Assembly: GCF_000817735.3 (NCBI RefSeq)
Contig: NZ_JTJC03000003.1
Span: 558,001 to 622,000, forward strand
Source: Scytonema millei VB511283
GTDB taxonomy: Bacteria; Cyanobacteriota; Cyanobacteriia; Cyanobacteriales; Chroococcidiopsidaceae
DNA: 64,000 bases
Reading direction: 5' to 3'
In this document: in pieces, positions 46,562-55,044 of the stretch
Numbering within the stretch: position 1 is the first letter of the stretch
Layout: the number at the start of each line of letters is the position of its first letter
Made by a program: the position numbers and the translations under genes
The notes under the pieces: generated by a model
What the model was told of the DNA's origin: nothing
What the model saw: only the letters and a program-made list of their open reading frames with translations
Database searches by the model: none

Positions 46562-47758
46562 TTAGGGAGACTCAAGCTTCGATTCAATCTGCTCTAAGTT
46601 CAGGTTAAACTTAGTCGCGATCGCCTGAATGACTCGGTCTTCTTCTGGTGTTGTGCGTCCGTCCAATCGAGCGATCCGGCAACACTGAGCCAATAAGGGA
46701 ATCGCAAAGTCGCGGTTGAGCTGGTTTAGAAGCACCTCTAAAGGTTGGGGTGACTGAATGTTTCTAGAGATTGCCTCTAAGGAAGAAGGACTGAGACTTA
46801 ATTGCTTTAACTGTGGTTGGATCTCCGACCAAGTTTTTTCTGGGTTGCTGGCGAGAATCATGTGGACTAAAATTCGATCCATGACCGCTTCTTGAGCGAT
46901 CGCCGTTTCCAGATACTTTTTGCTTTGCTGTTCGAGTTGAGCAATTCCTGTTTTGGAGTTGAGGGTTTCTGGCGACTTCAATTTGGCTTCATAGAAGCGA
47001 CACGCAGCATATCCCAACGAGTAAAGCATGGCAGCGTTAGAACTCGCGCCAATAAATGCTCCGGCGAAGGGGACGTTACGCAGGACTCCTAAACCTGCCA
47101 GCCGCAGCAATCGGCTGCCACCTAGTCCCAAGCCAAAAATGGTTAATACCTCTCCTTTACGGCTAGGGTCTTTTAAACTGAGTCCGTAGGCAGCGGCAAT
47201 TTGATGTACCATCTCTGCTTGCAGTTGGGTGGTGGCAGCTAAATCGACCGCTAAAAGCGCCAATGCTACCCCTGGTAAGAAACTAGTAGCAAGTCCTATA
47301 CCCCCAGCGCGGGTGGCTTTTTCCACCATAATTCGGTGAGCGATTTGTTCGGGGGACTCTTCGGGATGCTCTTGCTGGAGTTTTTTGACGGCTGCTTCTG
47401 CTTTGGCTAAATCTACGCTGTCCGTTGCCCCAATCAACCAATTCAGGTTGAGGAAACGACTAATCCGTCGCACGAACCAGTTATTCCCTACCCACTCGAT
47501 CGCCTCTCCAGCTTTTGTGGTAGCTGGGGAGAGCCAATCGTGGACTTGTTGTAGAGCGACTTCTGGCAGTTGGACGATCGCCCCTACTGCTTGACCTAAT
47601 GTTTCAGAAAAGGACGAGAATCCACTAGCCGCTTTTTCCCTGGAAGCTGAGACTGGCTGCGCCTCCATTACCTGATTGTTTTGAGAAGGCGTGACTTGCA
47701 CTTTAACTTCTTCAACTGAGGCTGGCGATCGAGCTGGCTGTCGCGAATTATCGTCCAT
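46562..47758 (-). CDS. EcsC-like / TerB-like domain protein
   Basis: 398-residue protein. After a disordered N terminus, the central part (about 105-280) has hydrophobic, Gly-rich helices (GGIGLATSFLPGVALALLAVD) like EcsC-type membrane-associated proteins. The C-terminal 70 residues look like a TerB-type helical domain (LLAQCCRIARLDGRTTPEED). Such combinations are seen in membrane-stress proteins but a specific role is unknown. Convergent with PhyH 2. Confidence 0.6.
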   Translation of the reverse strand: MDDNSRQPARSPASVEEVKVQVTPSQNNQVMEAQPVSASREKAASGFSSFSETLGQAVGAIVQLPEVALQQVHDWLSPATTKAGEAIEWVGNNWFVRRISRFLNLNWLIGATDSVDLAKAEAAVKKLQQEHPEESPEQIAHRIMVEKATRAGGIGLATSFLPGVALALLAVDLAATTQLQAEMVHQIAAAYGLSLKDPSRKGEVLTIFGLGLGGSRLLRLAGLGVLRNVPFAGAFIGASSNAAMLYSLGYAACRFYEAKLKSPETLNSKTGIAQLEQQSKKYLETAIAQEAVMDRILVHMILASNPEKTWSEIQPQLKQLSLSPSSLEAISRNIQSPQPLEVLLNQLNRDFAIPLLAQCCRIARLDGRTTPEEDRVIQAIATKFNLNLEQIESKLESP

Positions 47759-48018
47759 TGTTCACCACTGTTGAGACGAACTTTACCTGTTGTGGTTGTA
47801 ACGAAAAAGCGATTGGCTTGCTATCCCCCCCAAGGTGTAAGATTCTATGGTCTCAGCTAAGGGATCGATCCTTACCCAGAAATTTTAGATTTTCTTATCA
47901 TCTCGCTCTTTTGCTACGCTTCCGATCCCGCTTTCGGCATAAAATTTGTTAAAACGGCTTGACTTTCCCTGGTTCCTTCATTGCGATACCCGTTCACTTA
48001 ACATTTCTAAATCTGATT

Positions 48019-49608
48019 ATGGCTATTGGCTATGTCGCTCTTGTCCTCCACGCTCACCTACCCTTCGTGCGCCACCCAGAAAGTGACTACGTTCTGGAGG
48101 AAGAATGGCTTTATGAAGCGATCGCGGAAACCTACGTCCCTTTACTGCTGGTATTTGAAGGATTAAAACGAGACGGAATCGACTTTAAGATTACGATGAG
48201 TATGACACCCCCTTTGGTGTCAATGCTGCGCGATCCTCTACTCCAAGAACGGTTTGATGCTCATTTAGCTAAGCTGGAAGAGTTAGTGGAGCTAGAAGCG
48301 GAACGTAACGCTCACAACGGTCACATTCGCTATCTTGCCGAACATTACGTCAATGAGTTCAATCAAATTCGCCAATACTGGGAACGCTTCAACGGCGATT
48401 TAGTTACGGCATTTAAGCAATTTCAAGACAGTAATAACTTAGAAATCATCACCTGTGGCGCGACTCACGGCTACTTACCGTTGATGAAGATGTATCCCCA
48501 GGCAGTCTGGGCGCAGATTCAAGTCGCTTGCGAACACTACGAGCAAACTTTCGGACGACCCCCTAAAGGAATTTGGCTACCTGAGTGCGCCTACTTCGAG
48601 GGGTTAGAGCGGATGTTAGCCGATGCTGGCTTGCGCTACTTCCTCACTGATGGGCATGGAATTCTTTACGCCCGCCCTCGTCCCCGTTTTGGTTCCTACG
48701 CACCCATATTTACCGAGACTGGAGTGGCTGCTTTCGGTCGCGACCACGAATCATCCCAACAAGTTTGGTCTTCAGAAGTCGGTTATCCTGGCGCATCCGA
48801 ATACCGCGAGTTTTACAAAGATTTAGGTTGGGAAGCCGAGTACGAGTACATCAAGCCCTACATCATGCCCAACGGACAGCGGAAAAATACAGGGATTAAA
48901 TATCATAAAATCACTGGTCGCGGTCTGGGATTGAGCGATAAGGCACTTTATGACCCCTACTGGGCGCGGGAAAAAGCAGCAGAACACGCTGGCAACTTTA
49001 TGTACAACCGCGAACAGCAGGCTCGACATTTACACGGCATTATGCATCGTCCGCCGATTATTGTCTCGCCTTACGATGCGGAGTTATTCGGGCATTGGTG
49101 GTATGAAGGTCCTTGGTTTATCGATTATCTATTCCGCAAGTCTTGGTACGACCAGCAGACTTATCAAATGACGCACTTGGCGGATTATCTACGGGAAAAC
49201 CCGACTCAGCAAGTGTGTCGTCCTTCGCAATCGAGTTGGGGTTACAAGGGATTTCACGAATACTGGTTGAACGAGACAAATGCTTGGATTTATCCGCATC
49301 TCCACAAAGCCGCCGAACGAATGATCGAAATTGCCTACCGCGAACCCGTTGATGAGTTGGAATGGAAGGCATTAAACCAAGCGGCGCGGGAATTATTGTT
49401 GGCGCAGTCTTCCGACTGGGCGTTTATCATGCGGACGGGAACGATGGTTCCTTATGCGGTGAGAAGGACGCGATCGCACTTGATGCGGTTTAATAAGCTC
49501 TACGAGGACATCAAAATCGGCAAAATCGATAGCGGCTGGCTGGAGAAGGTAGAACAAATGGATAATATCTTCCCCGAAATTAATTACCGCGTTTATCGTC
49601 CTTTGTAA
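48019..49608 (+). CDS. Glycoside hydrolase family 57 protein (alpha-glucan branching enzyme type)
   Basis: 529-residue GH57/DUF1957 enzyme, similar to 1,4-alpha-glucan branching enzymes. Landmarks: MAIGYVALVLHAHLPFVRHP (N-terminal His), ITMSMTPPLVSML, the nucleophile Glu in PKGIWLPECAYFEGLE, the acid Asp in IVSPYDAELFGHWWYEGP, and C-terminal SSDWAFIMRTGTMVPYA. It would act on cytosolic glycogen. The start is the ATG at 48019, matching the family, not the frame opening at 47959. Confidence 0.93.
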   Translation: MAIGYVALVLHAHLPFVRHPESDYVLEEEWLYEAIAETYVPLLLVFEGLKRDGIDFKITMSMTPPLVSMLRDPLLQERFDAHLAKLEELVELEAERNAHNGHIRYLAEHYVNEFNQIRQYWERFNGDLVTAFKQFQDSNNLEIITCGATHGYLPLMKMYPQAVWAQIQVACEHYEQTFGRPPKGIWLPECAYFEGLERMLADAGLRYFLTDGHGILYARPRPRFGSYAPIFTETGVAAFGRDHESSQQVWSSEVGYPGASEYREFYKDLGWEAEYEYIKPYIMPNGQRKNTGIKYHKITGRGLGLSDKALYDPYWAREKAAEHAGNFMYNREQQARHLHGIMHRPPIIVSPYDAELFGHWWYEGPWFIDYLFRKSWYDQQTYQMTHLADYLRENPTQQVCRPSQSSWGYKGFHEYWLNETNAWIYPHLHKAAERMIEIAYREPVDELEWKALNQAARELLLAQSSDWAFIMRTGTMVPYAVRRTRSHLMRFNKLYEDIKIGKIDSGWLEKVEQMDNIFPEINYRVYRPL

Positions 49609-49655
49609 ATTACAGGTAGAGACGTAATTTACAACTAAAGACGCACAAATCTATG

Positions 49656-49683
49656 GTAGGGGCGCACAGCTGTGCGCCCCTAC
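49656..49683. terminator. Perfect 28-bp palindrome after the GH57 gene
   Basis: GTAGGGGCGCACAG directly followed by its reverse complement CTGTGCGCCCCTAC, between the convergent GH57 and Psb35-like genes. A strong hairpin on either strand, but without a U tract; it recurs in variants at 50040-50063 and 51935-51960. Confidence 0.6.
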
Positions 49684-49695
49684 TCCGTTTACACA

Positions 49696-49923
49696 TTAAC
49701 CAGGTAAATTATTGCTCGTATAAGCATCCATTCGATAAGCAGGAGTGCGATCGCTGTAGTCTATATCAGCACCAGTAATAGATTTGGCTAACTTTTCAAA
49801 AGACTTGCTGCGCCAATTGCGATCGTGGATTGGTTTTCTTTGTTCTCCCAAAAAGTATGCTTGGGTTCCGATGACAGAAGCCGCTACCCAGCCAATTACT
49901 AATAGTGCAATTAGAATAGTCAT
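49696..49923 (-). CDS. Small membrane protein, Psb35-like
   Basis: 75-residue protein: one N-terminal transmembrane helix (about 2-24, ending GTQAYF), then a basic stretch GEQRKPIHDRNWRSKSFEKL and DYSDRTPAYRMDAY. It resembles the conserved cyanobacterial family containing Ssl2148/Psb35, a factor of the photosystem II CP47 assembly module; the match is from memory and not certain. Confidence 0.6.
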   Translation of the reverse strand: MTILIALLVIGWVAASVIGTQAYFLGEQRKPIHDRNWRSKSFEKLAKSITGADIDYSDRTPAYRMDAYTSNNLPG

Positions 49924-50039
49924 CGCTGTTACCTCGTTTTAAGTTATGTAACTTTATGTAAATAAAAGTAACAGTTCCTTGCTAAAAGCCTCAATATGTG
50001 AAAACCGAACATCAAGTAGGGAATTCCTCCCTATGACAC

Positions 50040-50063
50040 AGGGGCGTACATCTGTACGCCCCT
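50040..50063. repeat. GGGGCGTACA short palindrome
   Basis: AGGGGCGTACA / TGTACGCCCCT with a two-base loop, just downstream of the TIR-like gene; same family as 49656-49683. Confidence 0.7.
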
Positions 50064-50098
50064 AATATCCAAATCGCAATTTCGTGTAGAAAAACAAA

Positions 50099-50866
50099 TT
50101 AGGAAAACAAACTATATCTCTGTAATTGGGTTTCAATTGTTTTGGGCAAAATTTTATTTAATTCTTTACCGTCTTTAAATTGTAGAGTTTGTAAAGATGG
50201 TAAATCGAAGGGTAATTGTCCTTCTAAATCTCGCTGCATGTGTGCGAGTAAAATTTGCTCGGAACGTTTTGTTTGGATGGCGTAGCCAATTTCTACACAA
50301 ACATTAGGGCTGGGAATTAATTGATTCGTATCCTCTTTAGAAATACTTACAATTGGTGTACTATCGGCAATAAATAGTAAGCTCTTACGAATGTTAAGTA
50401 ACATTTGGCGATTGAGTCGAATCGGATTCTCGTTGGAACGATACGATTCTACTAAGGATATGGGGAGGCGCGATCGCTTATTTAATGTTTCTAAGGCTTG
50501 TTGCAATCCTTCCCGCAAAATTTCGCTAGCTGCGCTATATTCTGTTTGATAAGACAAAAAAATTGTCGGGTCTTGTAAAGCCGATACCGCTTGCTTGGTA
50601 AAATAAATTTCGTGGCTGATTAAGTCAATATTAGAAATAATGTAACCGCCACTACCTTCAATATAAAACTCGACCGCTTCCCCTTCTAAATAACGTTGAA
50701 ACCATGCCGATTTTTTGACTTCTTCGCTGTCATTTAAAAAATCAGCTCTCAATCCTGATTTCAACAGGCTATTCTTGCTTAGTCGCAAGTCGTGAGGACG
50801 TTTTTCTAATTCTTTGACTGGCTCGTATTTTTCTAGAAACCAAGCTTTGAGTGCAATAATTGCCAT
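50099..50866 (-). CDS. TIR-like nucleotide-binding domain protein
   Basis: 255-residue protein. The N-terminal third (1-85) is a region I cannot assign (LEKRPHDLRLSKNSLLKSGL). The C-terminal part (about 98-250) looks like the TIR-like domain of cyclic-nucleotide-responsive or stress effectors: TIFLSYQTEYSAASEILREG, SLLFIADSTPIV, then PNVCVEIGYAIQTKRSEQI with the Glu expected of NADases, and QLPFDLPSLQTL. It may cleave NAD+ or bind nucleotides. No CD-NTase or other defence gene is adjacent; a NADAR gene lies upstream on the same strand. Confidence 0.6.
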   Translation of the reverse strand: MAIIALKAWFLEKYEPVKELEKRPHDLRLSKNSLLKSGLRADFLNDSEEVKKSAWFQRYLEGEAVEFYIEGSGGYIISNIDLISHEIYFTKQAVSALQDPTIFLSYQTEYSAASEILREGLQQALETLNKRSRLPISLVESYRSNENPIRLNRQMLLNIRKSLLFIADSTPIVSISKEDTNQLIPSPNVCVEIGYAIQTKRSEQILLAHMQRDLEGQLPFDLPSLQTLQFKDGKELNKILPKTIETQLQRYSLFS

Positions 50867-51320
50867 TCTCGATTCAACCGCAAAACAACAACACCCAAGC
50901 TAGCACTAGCTGAGGAATTTCCTCTCTCTTTCAAGCTTAGGTAGGGATATTCTGGACTTTACTTTACTATTATTAGTATAGCAAGAGCGAATATATTGCC
51001 CCCTATTTGCTAGTATCTGAGGAAATATCAACCTGTGAGTTGGGTGTTGGTGTTACTTGATGAGACAGATTAGAAATAAGCAGTTCTTTTTTACCTCTTA
51101 GCTCAATAGAACTTGGCTTTTGAATTTGCCAATGGAAGCTTTTTTGCTTCAATTACTAACTTATCACTGTTAGTTCTAAACGCAATATCTTAGAAAATAA
51201 TCTTTACCTTTTTAGACAAAGTTAAGTTTTGAAAAGCTAATTTGGTAATAGGTAATGGATAATTGGTAGTTGCGTGGTGGCGTGGTGCGTGAGAAGAGGT
51301 TACTGATAACTGGTCACTGG
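50867..51320. other. Intergenic region between the TIR-like and NADAR genes
   Basis: 454 bp, AT-rich, no ORF recognised. The right end (51296-51338) is a GGTCACT heptamer STRR that supplies the NADAR stop codon. Confidence 0.45.
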
Positions 51321-51338
51321 TCACTGGTCACTGACTAA
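51296..51338. repeat. STRR of GGTCACT heptamers at the NADAR 3' end
   Basis: ACTGATA then GGTCACT units; it encodes the last few NADAR residues and the stop. Confidence 0.85.
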
Positions 51339-51785
51339 AGCTAGTTCCCGAATTTCTTGGCGCACGCTCATCAAGATCTTACCGAGGTAGTTCTGACCAG
51401 TGCGATCGCAACCGCAGCCCCAATAGTAATCAGTCGGCGAGTTTTCTACCAGTAATTCGTCTCCAGTTGCAATCAAAATCGATTGAATATCGGGATAGGT
51501 AAGAAACTTCTGGCGCACGGCGACGTGCATGATCTGGGTTTTGACTGTTTCCCAGTCACGGCGAACTTGAAGGGTGCGATCGCGTCCTAGTGCGGCGGCT
51601 TGCTCTGGGGTTGCCGCTGCATGAATAATAGGAATAATGGCTTCATTAGCACTACCGACAAACTTTTGTGCTTGATAATAATGCTCTACTGTTGACCAGT
51701 AAGTACCCTGGATGTCAATCGGGTGGGGTGAAAAGTTAGAGAAACACCCATAGGGTTCGCATACCTTGTAAAAGTAGATTGCCAT
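51321..51785 (-). CDS. NADAR family protein (YbiA/DUF1768)
   Basis: 154-residue NADAR-fold protein: YGCFSNFSPHPIDIQGTYWS, TVEHYYQAQKFVGS, AAALGRDRTLQVRRDWETVK, and the catalytic-region LLVENSPTDYYWGCGCDRTG followed by NYLGKILMSVR. NADAR enzymes cleave N-glycosidic bonds: some act on riboflavin-pathway intermediates, others remove ADP-ribose from DNA guanine as antitoxins. The last residues (VSDQ) come from an STRR. Same strand as the TIR-like gene 450 bp downstream. Confidence 0.9.
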   Translation of the reverse strand: MAIYFYKVCEPYGCFSNFSPHPIDIQGTYWSTVEHYYQAQKFVGSANEAIIPIIHAAATPEQAAALGRDRTLQVRRDWETVKTQIMHVAVRQKFLTYPDIQSILIATGDELLVENSPTDYYWGCGCDRTGQNYLGKILMSVRQEIRELALVSDQ

Positions 51786-51934
51786 TTGTAAAAATCGTTT
51801 TTATTTTTAAATACTTTCTTTAATCGATTATTACAGTTTCTTAGCAAACACCAAATATATTAAATCGATTTTGGCGGGTGGATATAGCGTTCCCATTGAA
51901 ATGCAATACATTTATAAGGGCGCAATAATTGTAG

Positions 51935-51960
51935 TAGGGGCGCATAGCTGTGCGCCCCTA
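51935..51960. repeat. GGGGCGCATAG short palindrome
   Basis: TAGGGGCGCATAG / CTGTGCGCCCCTA, variant of the palindrome at 49656-49683, downstream of the LysR gene. Confidence 0.7.
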
Positions 51961-52058
51961 ACGCTCTGTAATCAAAAACTGCTTTGAGATCGGCGTGATG
52001 GACAACAATACCAATAAAAAGTAAATGAGAGATGCGATCGCATCTCCACAGAGTCCCA

Positions 52059-52979
52059 TTACACAGATCCATTTGTTTGTTCTACAATTTGCTTTGCGGC
52101 ATTTAACAAATACTCATAATAAGTGCGGGCGACGACGGACATTTGCTTGCCAGCAGGATAGACCATGTACCAGTTGCGCTCGATGGGGAAATATTCCACA
52201 TCTAGCACGGTTAACTCTGGATTAGCCGATTCTGGAATGATGGTATGGCGGGAGAGGACGGAAAGACCCAAACCTCCAGCGATCGCCTGCTTGATTGCCT
52301 CATTACTACCTAATTCGAGCTTGACTTTCAGTTTAATTCCCTGCTCGTCAAACAGCTTTTGTACTGCCGTGCGCGTCCCCGAACCTGGTTCGCGCAGGAT
52401 AAACGGTTCTTCACTGAGCTGTTGCAGGGAAATATTTTTTTCTCCTGCTAGCGGATGATGAGCTGGCGCAAGCACGACTAAGGGGTTTTCTAAAAACGGC
52501 TGGAAACCGATATCGAGATGTTCTGGTAGCTGACTCATGATATACAAGTCGTCCAGATTCTCTTTGAGGCGATCGACAATCCCTGAATGATTCGTTACCT
52601 GTAAGGCGATATCAATCCCTGGGTAAAGCTGGCAAAATGGTCCCAACAGACGCGGTACGAAGTATTTGGCAGTGGTAATGACCGCAAGTCGCAACCTCCC
52701 CTGCTTCAAACCTTTCAAATCTGCTACCGTCATTTCAAATTGAGCGAGTTTCTCAAAAATTTCCCGACAGGTAGCAAATAATTCTCGTCCCGCCTCCGTG
52801 AGGTAGAGACGCTTACCCACTTGCTCGAATAGAGGTAGACCGACTGCCTTAGTTAGCTGCTTCACCTGCATGGAAACAGTCGGTTGGGTTAAAAACAACT
52901 CTTCTGCGGCACGGGTAAAGCTACCATTACGCGCCGCAGCTTCAAACACCTTTAATTGGTGAAGCGTTGCTTGCTTCAC
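52059..52979 (-). CDS. cmpR: LysR-type carbon regulator, CmpR/CcmR-like
   Basis: 306-residue LysR regulator. HTH domain 1-65 (ATLHQLKVFEAAARNGSFTR, LFLTQPTVSMQVKQL) and a periplasmic-binding-like effector domain (about 95-300). The sequence fits the CmpR/CcmR(NdhR) group that controls inorganic-carbon genes, sensing 2-phosphoglycolate, RuBP, 2-oxoglutarate or NADP+ depending on member. Its location just downstream of the ccm operon parallels the CmpR gene of heterocystous cyanobacteria (from memory). Start is a GTG (52977-52979) with AGGAG about 7 bp upstream. CmpR versus CcmR is not certain. Confidence 0.85.
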   Translation of the reverse strand: MKQATLHQLKVFEAAARNGSFTRAAEELFLTQPTVSMQVKQLTKAVGLPLFEQVGKRLYLTEAGRELFATCREIFEKLAQFEMTVADLKGLKQGRLRLAVITTAKYFVPRLLGPFCQLYPGIDIALQVTNHSGIVDRLKENLDDLYIMSQLPEHLDIGFQPFLENPLVVLAPAHHPLAGEKNISLQQLSEEPFILREPGSGTRTAVQKLFDEQGIKLKVKLELGSNEAIKQAIAGGLGLSVLSRHTIIPESANPELTVLDVEYFPIERNWYMVYPAGKQMSVVARTYYEYLLNAAKQIVEQTNGSV

Positions 52980-53002
52980 TGCTATTCTCCTAGCAGATTG
53001 AA

Positions 53003-53022
53003 TTATAGATATGTACCTATAA
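53003..53022. promoter_or_regulatory. Candidate LysR operator at the cmpR-like promoter
   Basis: Perfect inverted repeat TTATAG-N8-CTATAA centred about 33 bp upstream of the GTG start. LysR proteins typically bind such dyads at their own promoters. Part of it also reads as a TATAAT-like -10 box. Confidence 0.5.
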
Positions 53023-53257
53023 TACCTATTAAAAACAATGGCTTTTATTTATAGTGAATATGAGTTACCATTCTTTACAACTGAAAGAGCGTAAGATGAC
53101 TTCCAAGCAGCGTTGCACGTCGCTATGGGGTGTAGGGAATTGATTTACTCTTCTCCTGTGAATGGTCTAGCCCACCAGCCGCAGAATTTCACCGACATTT
53201 CATCAGCGCGTGCGATGCTTTTTCTTAGTTCTTACGAGTAGCAGTCAATAGCAGCAA

Positions 53258-54046
53258 TTACAGATCGCGAGGGATGATTTCTTCTTCTTTAAGTGGCACG
53301 GGCAAATTAGCTAAATCTGGTAATTGTACGAGTTCTTTTTCTTTTTCCTTCTCTTTGATCGCGAGTGGTAGTTGTAGAGGTTGCTGTTGCTCGATCCAGC
53401 AGCTTGCCAGTGGTAAGGTCTGTTCTAAATCGTCCAAGGGTCTAGGAATCACCATCACGGCGTTGAGTTCGCCGATCCGTTCTGCCTCGTACATTCCTGC
53501 TTCTACAGCGACAGCAACATTAGAGACGCTACCGCGAATGATGACGGTACACAACCCAGCCCCAATGCGTTCGTAAGAGGCAAGTTGCACGTCAGCAGCT
53601 TTGAGCATGGCATCGGCTGCACCTACCATCGCCGGAAATCCGCGTGTTTCTAGCAGTCCGACAGCTTGATGGCTGAGGCGGCTGTAGCCTCTTGCTGTCA
53701 ATTGTTGCAGGCGCAGACCAATTGGTAATACAGCTTCTAGATTCGGCAAGGGACGGGGTATGACTAATGAGGAAACCAATTCGCCAAAGCTTTCAGCCGT
53801 TGCCGCACCTTCTCTAACGGCGAGGCGAACATCGGCAGTGCGACCGCGCACGATCGCCGTACAGTGACCGCCGCCAATCTTCTCGTATCCTACTAGGGTG
53901 ACTTCAGCAGTCTTGAGCATCATGTCTGCCGTCCCGACAATCGCGGGAAAGCTGCGGGTAGATACCAAGCCTAAAGCCATTTCCTGAAAGTTTTGTACCC
54001 GATGTTCTTGCCCAGAAGTGGCGAACCCTTGATTCTGTGTCTGCAT
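53258..54046 (-). CDS. ccmO: Carboxysome shell protein CcmO
   Basis: 262-residue tandem bacterial-microcompartment protein with two BMC domains: first about 22-110 ([40 protein letters not shown]), second about 125-212 (AVGLLETRGFPAMVGAADAM, QLASYERIGAGLCTVIIRG). It is a shell trimer component of beta-carboxysomes. The C-terminal tail (about 215-262) is Lys/Glu-rich. Last gene of the operon, about 180 bp after ccmN. Confidence 0.95.
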   Translation of the reverse strand: MQTQNQGFATSGQEHRVQNFQEMALGLVSTRSFPAIVGTADMMLKTAEVTLVGYEKIGGGHCTAIVRGRTADVRLAVREGAATAESFGELVSSLVIPRPLPNLEAVLPIGLRLQQLTARGYSRLSHQAVGLLETRGFPAMVGAADAMLKAADVQLASYERIGAGLCTVIIRGSVSNVAVAVEAGMYEAERIGELNAVMVIPRPLDDLEQTLPLASCWIEQQQPLQLPLAIKEKEKEKELVQLPDLANLPVPLKEEEIIPRDL

Positions 54047-54226
54047 GGTAGATCTAACCGATTTTAGATTCTAGATTTTAGATTTTAAATGAGGATTTGT
54101 CGGTGCGTACCGCGACAACGCAAGTCAGAATAATTCTAAAATCGTCAGTCAGGGCATTTTCCTGCTTCATCCTATTTACAGATAAAGTTAATCCCATCCA
54201 ATTTTCAAATCTAAAATTGCCTTGAC

Positions 54227-54856
54227 TTAGGTTCCTTGAGATGGAGGAGTATCTGGTGGTGGCTGGTTTAATGATTGACTATGGGGAAACAACGTTGCCA
54301 TCAACCGCGTGATGGAAGCTTTACCATAAACAATGCGATCGCCACTCGGTTGAGTTGATTCTAGTTGACCTTGTTCTTGTACAGCCACCTGACCGTTAGA
54401 CTCAGGTGTTGCCCCAAGTGTTGCCGATGTTGATGGCGATGGCTGAGTTTCATCAGCTGGCGGTGTTGGTGCTTCAACTTCAACGGTAGAATCTGCCGTT
54501 AGGTGGCGGCTGGTGTCTCCTAATAACGAACCTGGAGGAATCACTTGTTTGGGGGCGACAGAACAATTAAAAATTGTCGTTGCCGCGCCGATACAAGCAT
54601 TTGCTCCGATTGTAGCTTTTCCCACTACTAAAACCCCAGCCCCTAGATTAACTCCCGTCTCGATCTCTAAATTTCCGTCATGGGCGTGCAGCACGACTCC
54701 CATGCCGATACATACTCCCGCTGCAATAATAATTTTACTGTTTGGGTCGGCATGGAAAACTACCCCAGGAGCGATCGCTGCCGTGCGATCGATGATTACC
54801 TCGCCACTGATATGCGAATTAAAGTTACCAATTGGGTGTAGTGGCGATAAAGACAT
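54227..54856 (-). CDS. ccmN: Carboxysome assembly protein CcmN
   Basis: 209-residue adaptor. The N-terminal 115 residues are left-handed beta-helix hexapeptide repeats (GVVFHADPNSKIIIAAGVCI, LGAGVLVVGKATIGANACI), a disordered Pro/Thr/Ser linker follows, and an encapsulation-peptide-like amphipathic helix VYGKASITRLMATLFPH occurs at about 177-193. CcmN bridges the CcmM-RuBisCO core to the CcmK shell through that helix. Here a further 16 residues (SQSLNQPPPDTPPSQGT) follow it, so the peptide is not strictly terminal. Confidence 0.93.
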   Translation of the reverse strand: MSLSPLHPIGNFNSHISGEVIIDRTAAIAPGVVFHADPNSKIIIAAGVCIGMGVVLHAHDGNLEIETGVNLGAGVLVVGKATIGANACIGAATTIFNCSVAPKQVIPPGSLLGDTSRHLTADSTVEVEAPTPPADETQPSPSTSATLGATPESNGQVAVQEQGQLESTQPSGDRIVYGKASITRLMATLFPHSQSLNQPPPDTPPSQGT

Positions 54857-54966
54857 TTAAATTGAAACCTTTGAACAGGAGACAGAAGATAGGAGACAGG
54901 AGGGAGCCAGAAGGTAATTTTAACTTTTGACTTTTGACTTTTGACTTACTCCTACTCTTGATTCCT

Positions 54967-55032
54967 GTACGGGCGGGTTTAGCAAATATGTTTTGCAAAT
55001 TAGCAAAGAATTCAGACCAAACCCGCCCCTAC
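54967..55032. repeat. Family A palindromic element between ccmN and ccmM
   Basis: Ends TGTACGGGCGGGTTTAG and CAAACCCGCCCCTACG, inside the ccm operon. In the operon transcript it would make a hairpin between the two genes. Confidence 0.85.
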
Positions 55033-55044
55033 GATTCCCTGGTA

